From Schaalia vaccimaxillae DSM 15804 (GTDB lineage Bacteria > Actinomycetota > Actinomycetes > Actinomycetales > Actinomycetaceae): a DNA stretch of 64,000 bases. Shown piece by piece: positions 54,683 to 63,547 of the stretch. Within the stretch, counting starts at the first letter, position 1. Every line of letters starts with the position of its first letter. Made by a program: the position numbers and the translations under genes. The stretch lies in contig NZ_ATUX01000006.1 in assembly GCF_000420425.1 (NCBI RefSeq), positions 62,001 to 126,000 of the forward strand. Reading direction: 5' to 3'. The notes beneath the pieces are model-generated. The model did not search any database. It saw only the letters and a program-made list of their open reading frames with translations, and was not told the DNA's origin.

Positions 54683-55428
54683 AAGCCGACCGAACTGTAT
54701 AGGGCAGTCAGAGCATTGCCTTTAATGCGCCGAGTTGTTCCAGGCTGCAAACGATCCAAATGAATCGGTCCGAAACCTGTACGGACCAGTTCACGCACGG
54801 GGAAGCCAACGGCATCCATCATGCGACGCACCAGTCGGTTCCGGCCTTCGTGGACCACAATCTCAACGGTGGTGATATCACCGTAGGTGTCGACAACGCG
54901 GAACGAATCAACGGCGATTGGCCCGTCTTCAAGCTCAATGCCTTCCATCAGGCGACGCTTGACGCCGGGCTTGACCTCGCCGTGCAGACGGGCAACGTAA
55001 GTCTTAGCGACCTCGTAGGACGGATGAGTCAGCCGATTGGCTAACTCACCATCATTGGTGAGAAGCAGCAGACCAGAGGTATCGATATCGAGTCGTCCCA
55101 CGTGATACAGCCGCTCAGGATAGTCGGCGATGATATCGGTGAGTGTGGGCCGACCTTCAGGATCCGACATTGTGGAAACAACACCCACAGGCTTATTGAT
55201 CGCCAAAACAATGTGTTTGGTTTCATCCAGAATGAGGCGTTCGCCGTCAACGTGGATCACCTGGGTCTGCGGATCGACACGCACCCCCTGAGCCCGTACT
55301 TGCTGGCCGTCGACGGTCACGCGACCATCAGCAATCATCTGTTCAGCGGCGCGGCGCGATGCCACCCCTGCCTGCGACAGCACTTTCTGCAGGCGAACTC
55401 CATCGGCTTTGTACGGATCGTTCCTCAC
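54679..55428 (-). CDS. rluB: 23S rRNA pseudouridine synthase (RluB type)
   Basis: 249 residues. An N-terminal S4 RNA-binding domain (about 10-70, VRLQKVLSQAGVASRRAAEQ) precedes the RsuA/RluB catalytic domain with GRLDIDTSGLLLLTND, where the Asp is the nucleophile. It modifies 23S rRNA. It is encoded directly after scpB, a very conserved neighbour. Start GTG overlaps the scpB stop. Confidence 0.93.
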   Translation of the reverse strand: MRNDPYKADGVRLQKVLSQAGVASRRAAEQMIADGRVTVDGQQVRAQGVRVDPQTQVIHVDGERLILDETKHIVLAINKPVGVVSTMSDPEGRPTLTDIIADYPERLYHVGRLDIDTSGLLLLTNDGELANRLTHPSYEVAKTYVARLHGEVKPGVKRRLMEGIELEDGPIAVDSFRVVDTYGDITTVEIVVHEGRNRLVRRMMDAVGFPVRELVRTGFGPIHLDRLQPGTTRRIKGNALTALYSSVGL

Positions 55429-56015
55429 AGCTGTTCCTCCAATTCATCCAGCTCATCGCTGGCAGGCAAGTACGGTGCCAGGGGCACCAGGTCGTCAAGG
55501 GAATCGAACCCCATCTTCTCCAAGAAAGTCTGGGTAGTCGCATACAGACGAGCGCCAGAGTCGGTCTCCCCTACTTCCTCGATCAATCTTCTAGCTACCA
55601 GGGTACGCACCACAGCGTCCACATTCACGCCGCGGATGTGCGAGATGCGCGACCTGGAAATTGGTTGACGGTAGGCCACGACGGCCAGAGTCTCCAAAGC
55701 AGCTTGAGATAGCCGCGACTGAGCTGTGCCCACAACGAAGCGTCCAACAACGTGCGCCCACTTCGGGTGTGAGTAAATGCGCCAGCCTCCAGCAACTTCG
55801 CGCAACTCGAAGCCACGAGGCCGCTCCTCACCCTCACCGCGATATTGGGCAGCGAGACGATGAAGAACTAGTGCGATGGTTTGCGGTTCAACTCCGACGG
55901 CTTCGGCGAGATCATCGACAGTCACGGGGTCTTGAGCGACCATGAGTACGGCCTCAACCGGGCCGAAAAGACCGGCAAAAACATCTTCATCAATGGTGTG
56001 ACTATCCACTCTCAT
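55425..56015 (-). CDS. scpB: Segregation and condensation protein B
   Basis: 196 residues with two winged-helix domains. The N-terminal one is near 15-90 and the second near 95-165, including LSQAALETLAVVAYRQPISR, SRISHIRGVN and LYATTQTFLEKMG. ScpB binds ScpA to form the kleisin complex with SMC in chromosome segregation. The ATG overlaps the scpA stop (ATGA) with GGAGG upstream. Confidence 0.94.
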   Translation of the reverse strand: MRVDSHTIDEDVFAGLFGPVEAVLMVAQDPVTVDDLAEAVGVEPQTIALVLHRLAAQYRGEGEERPRGFELREVAGGWRIYSHPKWAHVVGRFVVGTAQSRLSQAALETLAVVAYRQPISRSRISHIRGVNVDAVVRTLVARRLIEEVGETDSGARLYATTQTFLEKMGFDSLDDLVPLAPYLPASDELDELEEQL

Positions 56016-56842
56016 TCCTCCTTCGCCTCGAGAGCTGGCGCCCCATAGTCGTCCTCGTCAATATCAATCTCATCGGAATCTCCCCCCGTCCACATCACGT
56101 GCAATTGACCGAGGGCTTCCTCCTGGACGAACTCGACACAGCTACGCCGAAAGAGCTCCAGCAGCGCCAAAAAACGTGAGACGACGACGGCGGTGGATTG
56201 GGCATCGGCGACGAGGTCGTGGAAGGTTGCGGCTTCCAGTGTTTTAAGTTTGCGGGCCACGATCATTGCTTGTTCGCGAACAGGGACCACCGGGTCATGC
56301 AGGTGAGCAACGGTAACTGTAGGTGGTTGTTGGCTCAGCGCCTCAGCTGCGGCTCGTGCCAGATCCTCTGGGGCGGCCAACCAGACAAGTTCGGGCAAAA
56401 GCTGGGCGAAATGAGGCTCGAGGGCGACTGAGCGGCTGTGCCGGCCAGCGTTGGCGTCAAGATGTTCCTCGATCATTGCCGCCGCCATCTTGAAGGCTCG
56501 GTACTGTAAAAGGCGGGAGAACAAGAGATCGCGTGCTTCGAGATCTTCCGCTGACAGGTCCTCGGCTCCTTCGGGGCGAGGCAGCAGATGTGCAGCCTTC
56601 ATGTCGAGCAAAGTGGCAGCTACGACAAGAAACTCTGTGGTGCGTGACAGGTCGGGAAATACCTGCATATGGGCGATGAACTCGTCGGTGACCTCAGAGA
56701 GTGCAATTTCTGTGATGTCGAGGCGCTTGCGCGCAATGAGTTGCAAAAGTAGATCAAATGGCCCCTCGAAAATATCGAGGGTGACTTGGAATTGGTCAAG
56801 GCTCGCCTGGTCGGCGTCCCTGCGTATGTCAGGCTGCGTCAC
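56012..56842 (-). CDS. scpA: Segregation and condensation protein A
   Basis: 276 residues. The N-terminal SMC-contacting region FQVTLDIFEGPFDLLLQLI is a family hallmark, followed by FLVVAATLLDMKAAHLLPR, and a winged-helix C-terminal region around 180-250. An acidic tail ends the protein. It is the kleisin of the SMC complex. Upstream the frame stays open inside parA, but GTG 56842 (VTQPDIRR) is the best start and overlaps parA by 14 bases. Confidence 0.92.
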   Translation of the reverse strand: MTQPDIRRDADQASLDQFQVTLDIFEGPFDLLLQLIARKRLDITEIALSEVTDEFIAHMQVFPDLSRTTEFLVVAATLLDMKAAHLLPRPEGAEDLSAEDLEARDLLFSRLLQYRAFKMAAAMIEEHLDANAGRHSRSVALEPHFAQLLPELVWLAAPEDLARAAAEALSQQPPTVTVAHLHDPVVPVREQAMIVARKLKTLEAATFHDLVADAQSTAVVVSRFLALLELFRRSCVEFVQEEALGQLHVMWTGGDSDEIDIDEDDYGAPALEAKEE

Positions 56843-57692
56843 CACGGGCAATGACCTCACGGGCCAAACGGCGATAAGCCCGAGCACCCGGATGAGTAGG
56901 CGCGTAGGTGGTGATGGGTTCCGTGGCAACAGACGCATCTGGGAACTTAATGGTCCTGGCGATCTTCGTATCGAAGACCAGATCACCAAAAGCGTCTGTT
57001 AGGCGCTCTAAGACCTCCCGCGAATGCAGGGTGCGCTGATCAACCATGGTGGCAACAATGCCATCGATCTTGAGACGAGGATTGATCCTGTCTCGCACCG
57101 TTTCAATGGTTTCAACAAGCAGGGCGACACCACGCAAAGCGAAGAACTCAGCTTCAACTGGAACGATGACACCGTGAGCCGCCGTCAAGGCGTTCACTGC
57201 CAGGAGCCCCAGGGAAGGCTGGCAGTCGATGAGTATGACATCATACTCGTCCTCGACGTGGCGAAGCACCCGAGCAAGGGCAGATTCTCGCGCGACCTCG
57301 TTGACCAACTGCACTTCGGCCGCAGACAAGTCAATATTGGCAGGAATAATGTCAAGCCCATCGACGCTGGAGTGGCACACGGTTGAACGCACATCCGCCT
57401 TGGGGTTCATCAGCAGCGTGTAAATCGTCTGTTCCATGTCCAAGGTATTAATACCCAGGCCCACCGAAGCGGCTCCCTGCGGGTCGAAATCCACAATGAG
57501 CACGCGGCGACCGTACTCAGCTAAAGAAGCACCAAGATTAATGGTTGTCGTTGTTTTGCCGACGCCACCCTTTTGGTTACACATGGCAATGACGCGCGCG
57601 GGACCGTGTCCCGTCAAAGGTGCGGGAATCGGGAAATCCTGATCGTCGCCGGGGATCTCACCTGTCAACGTGGGCTGCGCATCTTTCGTCAC
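56829..57692 (-). CDS. parA: ParA-family chromosome partition ATPase
   Basis: 287 residues. The deviant Walker A CNQKGGVGKTTTTINLG near 38-54, IVDFDPQGAASVGLG as Walker A', and VILIDCQPSLG as Walker B. It belongs to the orphan Soj/ParA copy that sits beside scpAB in actinobacteria, separate from the origin parAB. A 35-residue polar N-terminal extension is present. The GTG start has a TAGAAT box 6 bases upstream. Confidence 0.92.
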   Translation of the reverse strand: MTKDAQPTLTGEIPGDDQDFPIPAPLTGHGPARVIAMCNQKGGVGKTTTTINLGASLAEYGRRVLIVDFDPQGAASVGLGINTLDMEQTIYTLLMNPKADVRSTVCHSSVDGLDIIPANIDLSAAEVQLVNEVARESALARVLRHVEDEYDVILIDCQPSLGLLAVNALTAAHGVIVPVEAEFFALRGVALLVETIETVRDRINPRLKIDGIVATMVDQRTLHSREVLERLTDAFGDLVFDTKIARTIKFPDASVATEPITTYAPTHPGARAYRRLAREVIARGDAA

Positions 57693-57698
57693 ACATTG

Positions 57699-57704
57699 AT
57701 TCTA
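57699..57704 (-). promoter_or_regulatory. TAGAAT -10 box, leaderless parA transcript
   Basis: On the minus strand TAGAAT ends exactly 6 bases before the parA GTG at 57692. It overlaps no Shine-Dalgarno. Confidence 0.55.
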
Positions 57705-57706
57705 GG

Positions 57707-58654
57707 TCATGTGCGAGGTTCGGCGCCGCCACGAGCACGAGGATGTGAGGAACGGTAGATCTCACGAAGCGTGGTCACCGTTACCCGCGTATAAATCTGG
57801 GTTGTCTGAACCGATGCGTGTCCAAGCAACTCTTGAACGTCTCTCACCGTCGCTCCGCCTTCAAGCAAGTGGGTGGCAAAAGAGTGGCGCAGCGTGTGAG
57901 GGGAAATCTTGCGGTCCAGATCCGCTGCTTGGGCGCAGCGTTGGATCGCTTCCCATGCTGACTGGCGCGACAGGGGCTTGCCACGATTGTTGAGGAAAAT
58001 CTCGGGTGTGCCGGTGCCTTTGGCTGCAAATCCTGGGCGAGCTCGCACAAGGTAGGCAGCCAAGGCCTCTTTGGCGTAGTGCCCCAAAGGTACGAGTCGT
58101 TCCTTACGTCCCTTACCAAAGAGGCGTACCACCGGCAGATCATCATTGAGGTCGATATCGTCCACGCATAATGCAACGACTTCGGAGACTCGCCCTCCGG
58201 TGGCGTAAAGCACCTCAAGCAGAGCTGCATCGCGCAACGACATCGGATCATCGCCCACATGGGCAGCGTCAAGCAAACGCGCGACCTCGTCAACAGTTAG
58301 CGCTTTAGGAAGGTGTTGCCCCTGTTGGGGTGGACGAATTCTGGCGGACGGATCATCGGCAACAAGGCCTTCCTTGACAGCAAAGCGGTGGAGACTACGG
58401 ATGGATGCTGCAGCGCGGGCAATCGACGAGGGCGCGGCCGGCGAGCCCGTCAATTCGCCAGAGGCTAGCCGACGCAGATGTTCTTCGATCATGTTGGGCG
58501 TTACTGACGAGACTGCGGTAATTTGCCTGCGCGCGAGGTCTGCCAGATATCGGTCAACATCGCGCCGGTAGTTCGACACCGTGTGCGGGGAAGCTCCCTT
58601 TTCAACGCGCAATTGATCAAGCCAGTCCTGTGCAGTGTCTTGCAGTGATTCCAC
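57707..58654 (-). CDS. xerD: Site-specific tyrosine recombinase XerD
   Basis: 315 residues. An N-terminal core-binding domain (about 5-105) precedes the catalytic domain with Arg in GGRVSEVVAL, Lys in GKGRKER, HTLRHSFATHL, LGHASVQTT and the nucleophile Tyr in IYTRV. With XerC it resolves chromosome dimers at dif. No dif site is visible in this window. The GTG has a TAGCCT box 6 bases upstream. It starts the minus-strand cluster with parA and scpAB. Confidence 0.94.
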   Translation of the reverse strand: MESLQDTAQDWLDQLRVEKGASPHTVSNYRRDVDRYLADLARRQITAVSSVTPNMIEEHLRRLASGELTGSPAAPSSIARAAASIRSLHRFAVKEGLVADDPSARIRPPQQGQHLPKALTVDEVARLLDAAHVGDDPMSLRDAALLEVLYATGGRVSEVVALCVDDIDLNDDLPVVRLFGKGRKERLVPLGHYAKEALAAYLVRARPGFAAKGTGTPEIFLNNRGKPLSRQSAWEAIQRCAQAADLDRKISPHTLRHSFATHLLEGGATVRDVQELLGHASVQTTQIYTRVTVTTLREIYRSSHPRARGGAEPRT

Positions 58655-58660
58655 TCCCCC

Positions 58661-58666
58661 AGGCTA
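58661..58666 (-). promoter_or_regulatory. TAGCCT -10 box, leaderless xerD transcript
   Basis: On the minus strand TAGCCT ends exactly 6 bases before the xerD GTG at 58654. The G-run between them abuts the start codon. Confidence 0.55.
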
Positions 58667-58764
58667 CGTTGCCTATACGCGAGAATCCTTCATTATGTCA
58701 GGGACCGACGTGCCTCAGTCCTGATGCCCCACAAAGTCCCACATCGATTGCGGTGAGACGATTC

Positions 58765-58788
58765 GCCAACGCCAACGCCAACGCCAAT
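58765..58788. repeat. Four tandem GCCAAC hexamers upstream of tkt
   Basis: GCCAAC repeats three times followed by GCCAAT, in the xerD-tkt intergenic region about 48 bases before the putative tkt -10. Copy number may vary between strains. Confidence 0.7.
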
Positions 58789-58835
58789 GCGCAGATGAGC
58801 AGGCTCTGAACTCGTGAATCTACCTTTCAAGTAGC

Positions 58836-58841
58836 TAGACT
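58836..58841 (+). promoter_or_regulatory. TAGACT -10 box of the tkt-zwf-opcA-pgl operon
   Basis: TAGACT would set the transcript start near 58848. That is just past the ATG at 58845 and leaves about 50 bases of leader before the GTG at 58899. Confidence 0.5.
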
Positions 58842-58860
58842 TACATGCGGAAACCCCAAT

Positions 58861-58878
58861 GGCTCCAACGTTGGAGCC
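58861..58878. promoter_or_regulatory. 18-bp perfect palindrome in the tkt leader
   Basis: GGCTCCAACGTTGGAGCC is fully self-complementary and lies between the putative transcript start and the GGAGG of tkt. As RNA it forms a 6-7 bp hairpin; as DNA it could be an operator. Confidence 0.6.
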
Positions 58879-58898
58879 CCTACAGGCTGGAGGCCTCA

Positions 58899-60983
58899 GT
58901 GACACTTAAGTGGGACCAGATCGACGATCGCGCAGTAGCGACAGCGAAGATCCTCGCGGCGGATGCCGTCGAGCAAGCGGGCAGCGGACACCCGGGCACC
59001 GCGATCTCTATCGCCCCCGCTGCATATCTGCTCTACCAGCGCCACATGCACATCGACCCTTCCGATGACCGCTGGATCGGACGCGACCGCTTTATTCTCT
59101 CCGCAGGACACTCCTCACTCACTCAGTACATCCAGCTCTACCTGGCTGGCATGGGACTGGAGCTCGAAGACATTAAGAACCTGCGCACGGCAGGCTCCTT
59201 GACACCCGGTCACCCCGAGTTTGGTCACACCAAGGGTGTGGAGATCACCACCGGCCCTCTGGGAACCGGCATTGCGTCGGCTGTTGGCTTCGCGATGAAC
59301 GCACGCCGCGTCCATGGTCTGTTTGACCCCGAGACCCCACTGGGTGAGTCCGTCTTTGACCACAATGTGTTCGTCATCGCCGGCGACGGCTGCTTCCAGG
59401 AAGGTGTCTCCAGCGAGGCCTCCTCACTTGCAGGCACCCAGAAGCTCGGCAACCTGACAATGATCTGGGATGACAACCACATCTCTATCGAAGACGACAC
59501 GAAGATCGCCTTCACTGAAGATGTCCTAGCGCGCTACGAGGCTTACGGATGGCATGTGCAGCGTGTCGATTGGCTCAGCGATGACGGCTCCTACTGCGAA
59601 GACGTGGCCGCCCTCGACGCTGCGCTCGAATCAGCCAAGGCTGTCACTGACAAGCCCTCGCTTATTGCCGTGCGCACGATCATCGGCTGGCCCACACCCG
59701 TTAAGCAGAACACTGGTGGAATCCACGGCGCCAAGCTCGGCGAGGAAGCCCTCAAGGGACTCAAGCGCGAAATGGGCTTGGATGAGGACAAGATGTTCGA
59801 CGCGGACCTCGAAGCTGTCGAGGCTGCCCGCAAGAACGTCGCTGACCGTTGCGCCGAATACCGCAAAGACTGGGATGCACGCTTCGACGCGTGGAAGGCA
59901 GCAAATCCGGAGCGCGCAGCTCTGCTAGAGCGCCTCGAATCCGGCAAGCTGCCCGAAGGATGGGAAGAATGCCTGCCCGTCTTCGAACCCGGCACGTCCT
60001 TGGCAACCCGCGCAGCCTCTGGCAAGGTCCTCAACGCCATCGCCGAAGCTCTTCCCGAGGTTTGGGGTGGATCGGCTGACCTGGCGGGCTCGAACAACAC
60101 CTATATGACGGGCCAGCCGTCCTTCTTGCCCGAAGAAGCGTCCTCCACCGCTTTCCAAGGCAACGAGTTCGGCCGCAACCTCCACTTTGGTGTGCGCGAG
60201 TTCGCCATGGGTGCGATCCTCAATGGCATCGCCGCAGACGGGCCGACCCGCCCCTACGGTGGCACCTTCTTCGTGTTCTCTGACTTCATGCGCGGCGCCG
60301 TTCGTCTCGCCGCTCTCATGGATTTGCCGGTCACTTACGTGTGGACGCATGACTCCATCGGTGTTGGCGAGGACGGCCCGACCCACCAACCGATCGAACA
60401 CTTGACCGCCTACCGTGCAATCCCCAACCTCGCGGTTATCCGTCCCGCCGACGCAACCGAAACCGCGCAGGCATGGAAAGCCGTCCTCGAACAGTCCCAT
60501 CCTGCCGCTCTTGTCCTGTCCCGTCAGAACCTGCCCAACCCTGCCAGGGGTGAAGGTACCGGACTGGCAACGGCGGAAGGCCTCGTCCGTGGCGCCTACG
60601 TACTGGCTGACACAGAGGGCACTCCCGACGTCATTCTCATGGCATCAGGATCCGAAGTGTCGGTCGCCTTGGAGGCTCGTGACACCCTGGCTACCCAGGG
60701 TGTGGCCGCACGAGTGGTCTCCGTGCCCTGCCTCGACTGGTTTGAACAGCAAGACGCTGAGTACCGTGAGTCGGTGCTTCCGGCCTCCGTCAAAGCCCGC
60801 GTTTCTGTTGAGGCTGGCCTGGCTAACCCGTGGTACCGCTGGATCGGTGAAGCAGGCCGAGCTGTCTCTATCGAAACATACGGCGCTTCTGCCGATGGCG
60901 ACTTCCTGTTTAAGGAGTACGGTATTGATGCGGCCCACGTGGTCGAAGCAGCTCAGGAATCAATCGCTGCTGCCAAGGCCTGA
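58899..60983 (+). CDS. tkt: Transketolase (full length)
   Basis: 694 residues. The ThDP domain has SGHPGTA, GDGCFQEGVSSEASSLAG and DDN. The middle domain has catalytic Glu in VREFAMGAILNG, GGTFFVFSDFMRGAVRLAA and THDSIGVGEDGPTHQPIEHL. A C-terminal domain completes the enzyme. This is the housekeeping pentose-phosphate enzyme, as opposed to the split pair at 5143-6928. GTG 58899 is chosen because CTGGAGG lies 6 bases upstream; ATG 58845 precedes the likely transcript start. Confidence 0.94.
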   Translation: MTLKWDQIDDRAVATAKILAADAVEQAGSGHPGTAISIAPAAYLLYQRHMHIDPSDDRWIGRDRFILSAGHSSLTQYIQLYLAGMGLELEDIKNLRTAGSLTPGHPEFGHTKGVEITTGPLGTGIASAVGFAMNARRVHGLFDPETPLGESVFDHNVFVIAGDGCFQEGVSSEASSLAGTQKLGNLTMIWDDNHISIEDDTKIAFTEDVLARYEAYGWHVQRVDWLSDDGSYCEDVAALDAALESAKAVTDKPSLIAVRTIIGWPTPVKQNTGGIHGAKLGEEALKGLKREMGLDEDKMFDADLEAVEAARKNVADRCAEYRKDWDARFDAWKAANPERAALLERLESGKLPEGWEECLPVFEPGTSLATRAASGKVLNAIAEALPEVWGGSADLAGSNNTYMTGQPSFLPEEASSTAFQGNEFGRNLHFGVREFAMGAILNGIAADGPTRPYGGTFFVFSDFMRGAVRLAALMDLPVTYVWTHDSIGVGEDGPTHQPIEHLTAYRAIPNLAVIRPADATETAQAWKAVLEQSHPAALVLSRQNLPNPARGEGTGLATAEGLVRGAYVLADTEGTPDVILMASGSEVSVALEARDTLATQGVAARVVSVPCLDWFEQQDAEYRESVLPASVKARVSVEAGLANPWYRWIGEAGRAVSIETYGASADGDFLFKEYGIDAAHVVEAAQESIAAAKA

Positions 60984-61000
60984 CGCCTAAGCATCCTTGG

Positions 61001-61033
61001 GGCCGCAGGAACTCAAGCAGTTCCTGCGGCCCT
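61001..61033 (+). terminator. Stable hairpin between tkt and zwf
   Basis: 14-bp perfect stem GGGCCGCAGGAACT (61001-61014) with AGTTCCTGCGGCCC (61020-61033). No T-tract follows, so read-through into zwf with mRNA stabilisation is as likely as termination. Confidence 0.6.
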
Positions 61034-61054
61034 CGGTATTAGAGAAGGAAAGAC

Positions 61055-62581
61055 GTGCACTCACCCCTTGCCGGTCTCAAAGACCCTGACGACCGTCGAC
61101 TTCCCCGTATCGCCCCGCCGTGCGGCCTCGTGATCTTCGGTATCACCGGCGATCTAGCGCGCAAGAAGCTCGTGCCCGCCATCTACGACCTCGCCAATCG
61201 CGGCTTGCTCAGTCCGGCCTTCGCGTTAACTGGATTCGCGCGGCGTGACTGGTCAACCCAGGACTTTGAGGATTACATCCGTACGTCCATCGAAAAACAC
61301 ACCCGAACCGGTTTTAACGAACGCACCTGGAATCAGCTTCGTGCAGGGCTGCGCTTCGTGTCGGGCACCTTTGATGACCCGGCCGCTTACGGTCGCCTCG
61401 CCGAGACCGTAGCTGAACTCGACAAGTCGCGTGGCACCGGCGGAAACCACGCGTTCTACCTCTCTATTCCGCCCTCGTGGTTCCCAGAAGTGTGCGAGCA
61501 ACTCGCCGCTACCGGCTTGAACCAACGCCATGGCAACGAGTTTCGCCGAGTCATCATCGAAAAACCGTTTGGACACAACCTCGAGTCAGCTATTGAGTTG
61601 TCCAAAGTTGTCTCCCGCGTTTTTGACGAGGACGACGTCTTCCGCATTGACCACTATTTGGGCAAAGAAACCGTCCAAAACATTATGGCAATGCGTTTTT
61701 CCAACACCATGTTTGAGCCGCTGTGGAAGGCAAACTACGTCGATCACATCCAAATCACCATGGCCGAAGATATCGGCATTGGCACCCGCGCCGGATACTA
61801 CGACGGTATTGGCGCCGCCAGAGACGTCATCCAAAACCACCTCCTTCAGCTTCTCGCGCTGACAGCCATGGAAGAACCCGTGCGATTCACACAGGAAGCC
61901 ATCCGAGCCGAGAAAGAGAAAGTCCTCTCAGCTGTTCGCTTGGGAGAAGACCTGTCAGCCACCACGGTGTTCGGCCAATACACATCAGGTTCACAGGGTG
62001 GAACTCAAGTACGCGGTTTCCTCGAAGAAGACAGCATCCCCGCTGACTCGGTAACCGACACCTACGCGGCCATCAAGCTCTTCGTTGACACCAGGCGTTG
62101 GGCTGGAGTTCCTTTCTATCTTCGCGCCGGAAAACGTCTGGCAAAGCGCGTTACTGAAATCGCCGTGGTCTTCAAACGTGCGGCCCACGTCCCCTTCGAA
62201 AACTCTGAGGTCACCGAATCTGGACAGAATGTCCTAGTGATTCGTGTCCAACCCGATGAAGGAATGACCATTAAATTCGGCGCCAAAGTGCCCGGAACAG
62301 AAATGCAGATCCGTGACGTCACCATGGACTTCGGCTACGGTCATGCTTTCACTGAGGACTCGCCGGAGGCTTATGAGCGTCTGATCTTGGACGCCCTCGT
62401 CGGTTCTGCTCCCCTCTTCCCCCACCAGCGCGAAGTCGAGCTCAGCTGGCAAATCCTCGATCCCATTCTGGAACATTGGGCTTCAGCCGGCCGCCCAGAT
62501 CCTTACCGTCCAGGTTCGTGGGGCCCGGCATCGTCACAAGAGATGCTCGCCCGCGATGGACGCAGTTGGAGGCTCCCATGA
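61055..62581 (+). CDS. zwf: Glucose-6-phosphate dehydrogenase
   Basis: 508 residues. The coenzyme motif FGITGDLARKKL is near 28-39, EKPFGHNL and the catalytic RIDHYLGKE lie in the middle, and a long C-terminal domain follows. It produces 6-phosphogluconolactone and NADPH. The GTG at 61055 follows AGAAGGAAAG. The stop overlaps opcA (ATGA). OpcA is a known activator of this enzyme in actinobacteria. Confidence 0.95.
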   Translation: MHSPLAGLKDPDDRRLPRIAPPCGLVIFGITGDLARKKLVPAIYDLANRGLLSPAFALTGFARRDWSTQDFEDYIRTSIEKHTRTGFNERTWNQLRAGLRFVSGTFDDPAAYGRLAETVAELDKSRGTGGNHAFYLSIPPSWFPEVCEQLAATGLNQRHGNEFRRVIIEKPFGHNLESAIELSKVVSRVFDEDDVFRIDHYLGKETVQNIMAMRFSNTMFEPLWKANYVDHIQITMAEDIGIGTRAGYYDGIGAARDVIQNHLLQLLALTAMEEPVRFTQEAIRAEKEKVLSAVRLGEDLSATTVFGQYTSGSQGGTQVRGFLEEDSIPADSVTDTYAAIKLFVDTRRWAGVPFYLRAGKRLAKRVTEIAVVFKRAAHVPFENSEVTESGQNVLVIRVQPDEGMTIKFGAKVPGTEMQIRDVTMDFGYGHAFTEDSPEAYERLILDALVGSAPLFPHQREVELSWQILDPILEHWASAGRPDPYRPGSWGPASSQEMLARDGRSWRLP

Positions 62582-63546
62582 TCATCACCCTCAAAGACAC
62601 AATGTCCTCGCAGATTGCAAGCAGGCTGGTCGAAGAACGCGACGAACGCGGAGCATCTGCTCTTGGCCGTGTCATGACGCTCATCGTCATCGTTGGCAAC
62701 ATCATCGACGTCGACGCTGCCATCGAAATATCAGATGCGGCATCTCGTGAACATCCTTGTCGCGTCATTGTCGTTGTGGACGATCCAGAGGCTAATCCCG
62801 AGGCGGCCGCTCGCCTGGACGCGCAACTCCGTGTGGGGGAATCGGCTGGAGCATCTGAGGTCGTCGTTCTTAACCCCAAAGGAGGCGCAACCCAGGACCT
62901 CGACTTGCTCGTCATGCCTCTGCTCCTATCGGATACACCGGTTGTCGCGTACTGGCCAGGTGTTCCACCCACAGATCCAGCCAAACATCCTCTTGGAACG
63001 ATCGCAGGCAGAAGGATTACCGACACCCGTGAAACTGACTGTCCTCTTGACACTCTGGCAGCCTTGTCAACGGTCTATCAGGATGGAGACACCGACCTGA
63101 GCTGGTCAGGCATTACGCTTTGGCGAGCCCTGCTCACTTCCGTTGCCTCTCAATTCGACCGGCTACCCCAATCCGTCCTCGTCCGAGGCCACTCAACTCA
63201 CCCCTCATCTTTCCTCATCGCAGCTTGGCTTCACCGGCAACTCGGGATTGAGGTCGTTCAAGAATCAGACCCGAAGGCTAAGACCGTCACAGGCGTCTTT
63301 TTCCACTTCGATAACGGCGATGAAGTGAGTCTGGTCAGGGCAGCCGATTCCTCGGTGGCAACTCTAAGCCGCCCCAATGTCGACCCCGCTCCTGTGAACC
63401 TACCTCGCCGTCACACCCGCGACTGCCTCATGGAGGAACTGCGTCGACTCAACGCCGACCGATACTACGGCCAGATCCTTACCGAGGTTCTTCCCGACTT
63501 GGCACGAGATCATGTCCTCGACGGCCTAGCGGATTCGGAGAACTGA
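62578..63546 (+). CDS. opcA: Glucose-6-phosphate dehydrogenase assembly protein OpcA
   Basis: 322 residues. The order zwf-opcA-pgl and motifs TLIVIVGNIIDVDAAIE, PLLLSDTPVVAYWPG and DSRITD-like RRITDTRE identify OpcA, which activates Zwf allosterically in actinobacteria and cyanobacteria. The ATG at 62578 overlaps the zwf TGA, with TGGAGG upstream. The upstream frame to 62476 lies inside zwf and is rejected. Confidence 0.92.
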   Translation: MIITLKDTMSSQIASRLVEERDERGASALGRVMTLIVIVGNIIDVDAAIEISDAASREHPCRVIVVVDDPEANPEAAARLDAQLRVGESAGASEVVVLNPKGGATQDLDLLVMPLLLSDTPVVAYWPGVPPTDPAKHPLGTIAGRRITDTRETDCPLDTLAALSTVYQDGDTDLSWSGITLWRALLTSVASQFDRLPQSVLVRGHSTHPSSFLIAAWLHRQLGIEVVQESDPKAKTVTGVFFHFDNGDEVSLVRAADSSVATLSRPNVDPAPVNLPRRHTRDCLMEELRRLNADRYYGQILTEVLPDLARDHVLDGLADSEN

Positions 63547-63547
63547 C

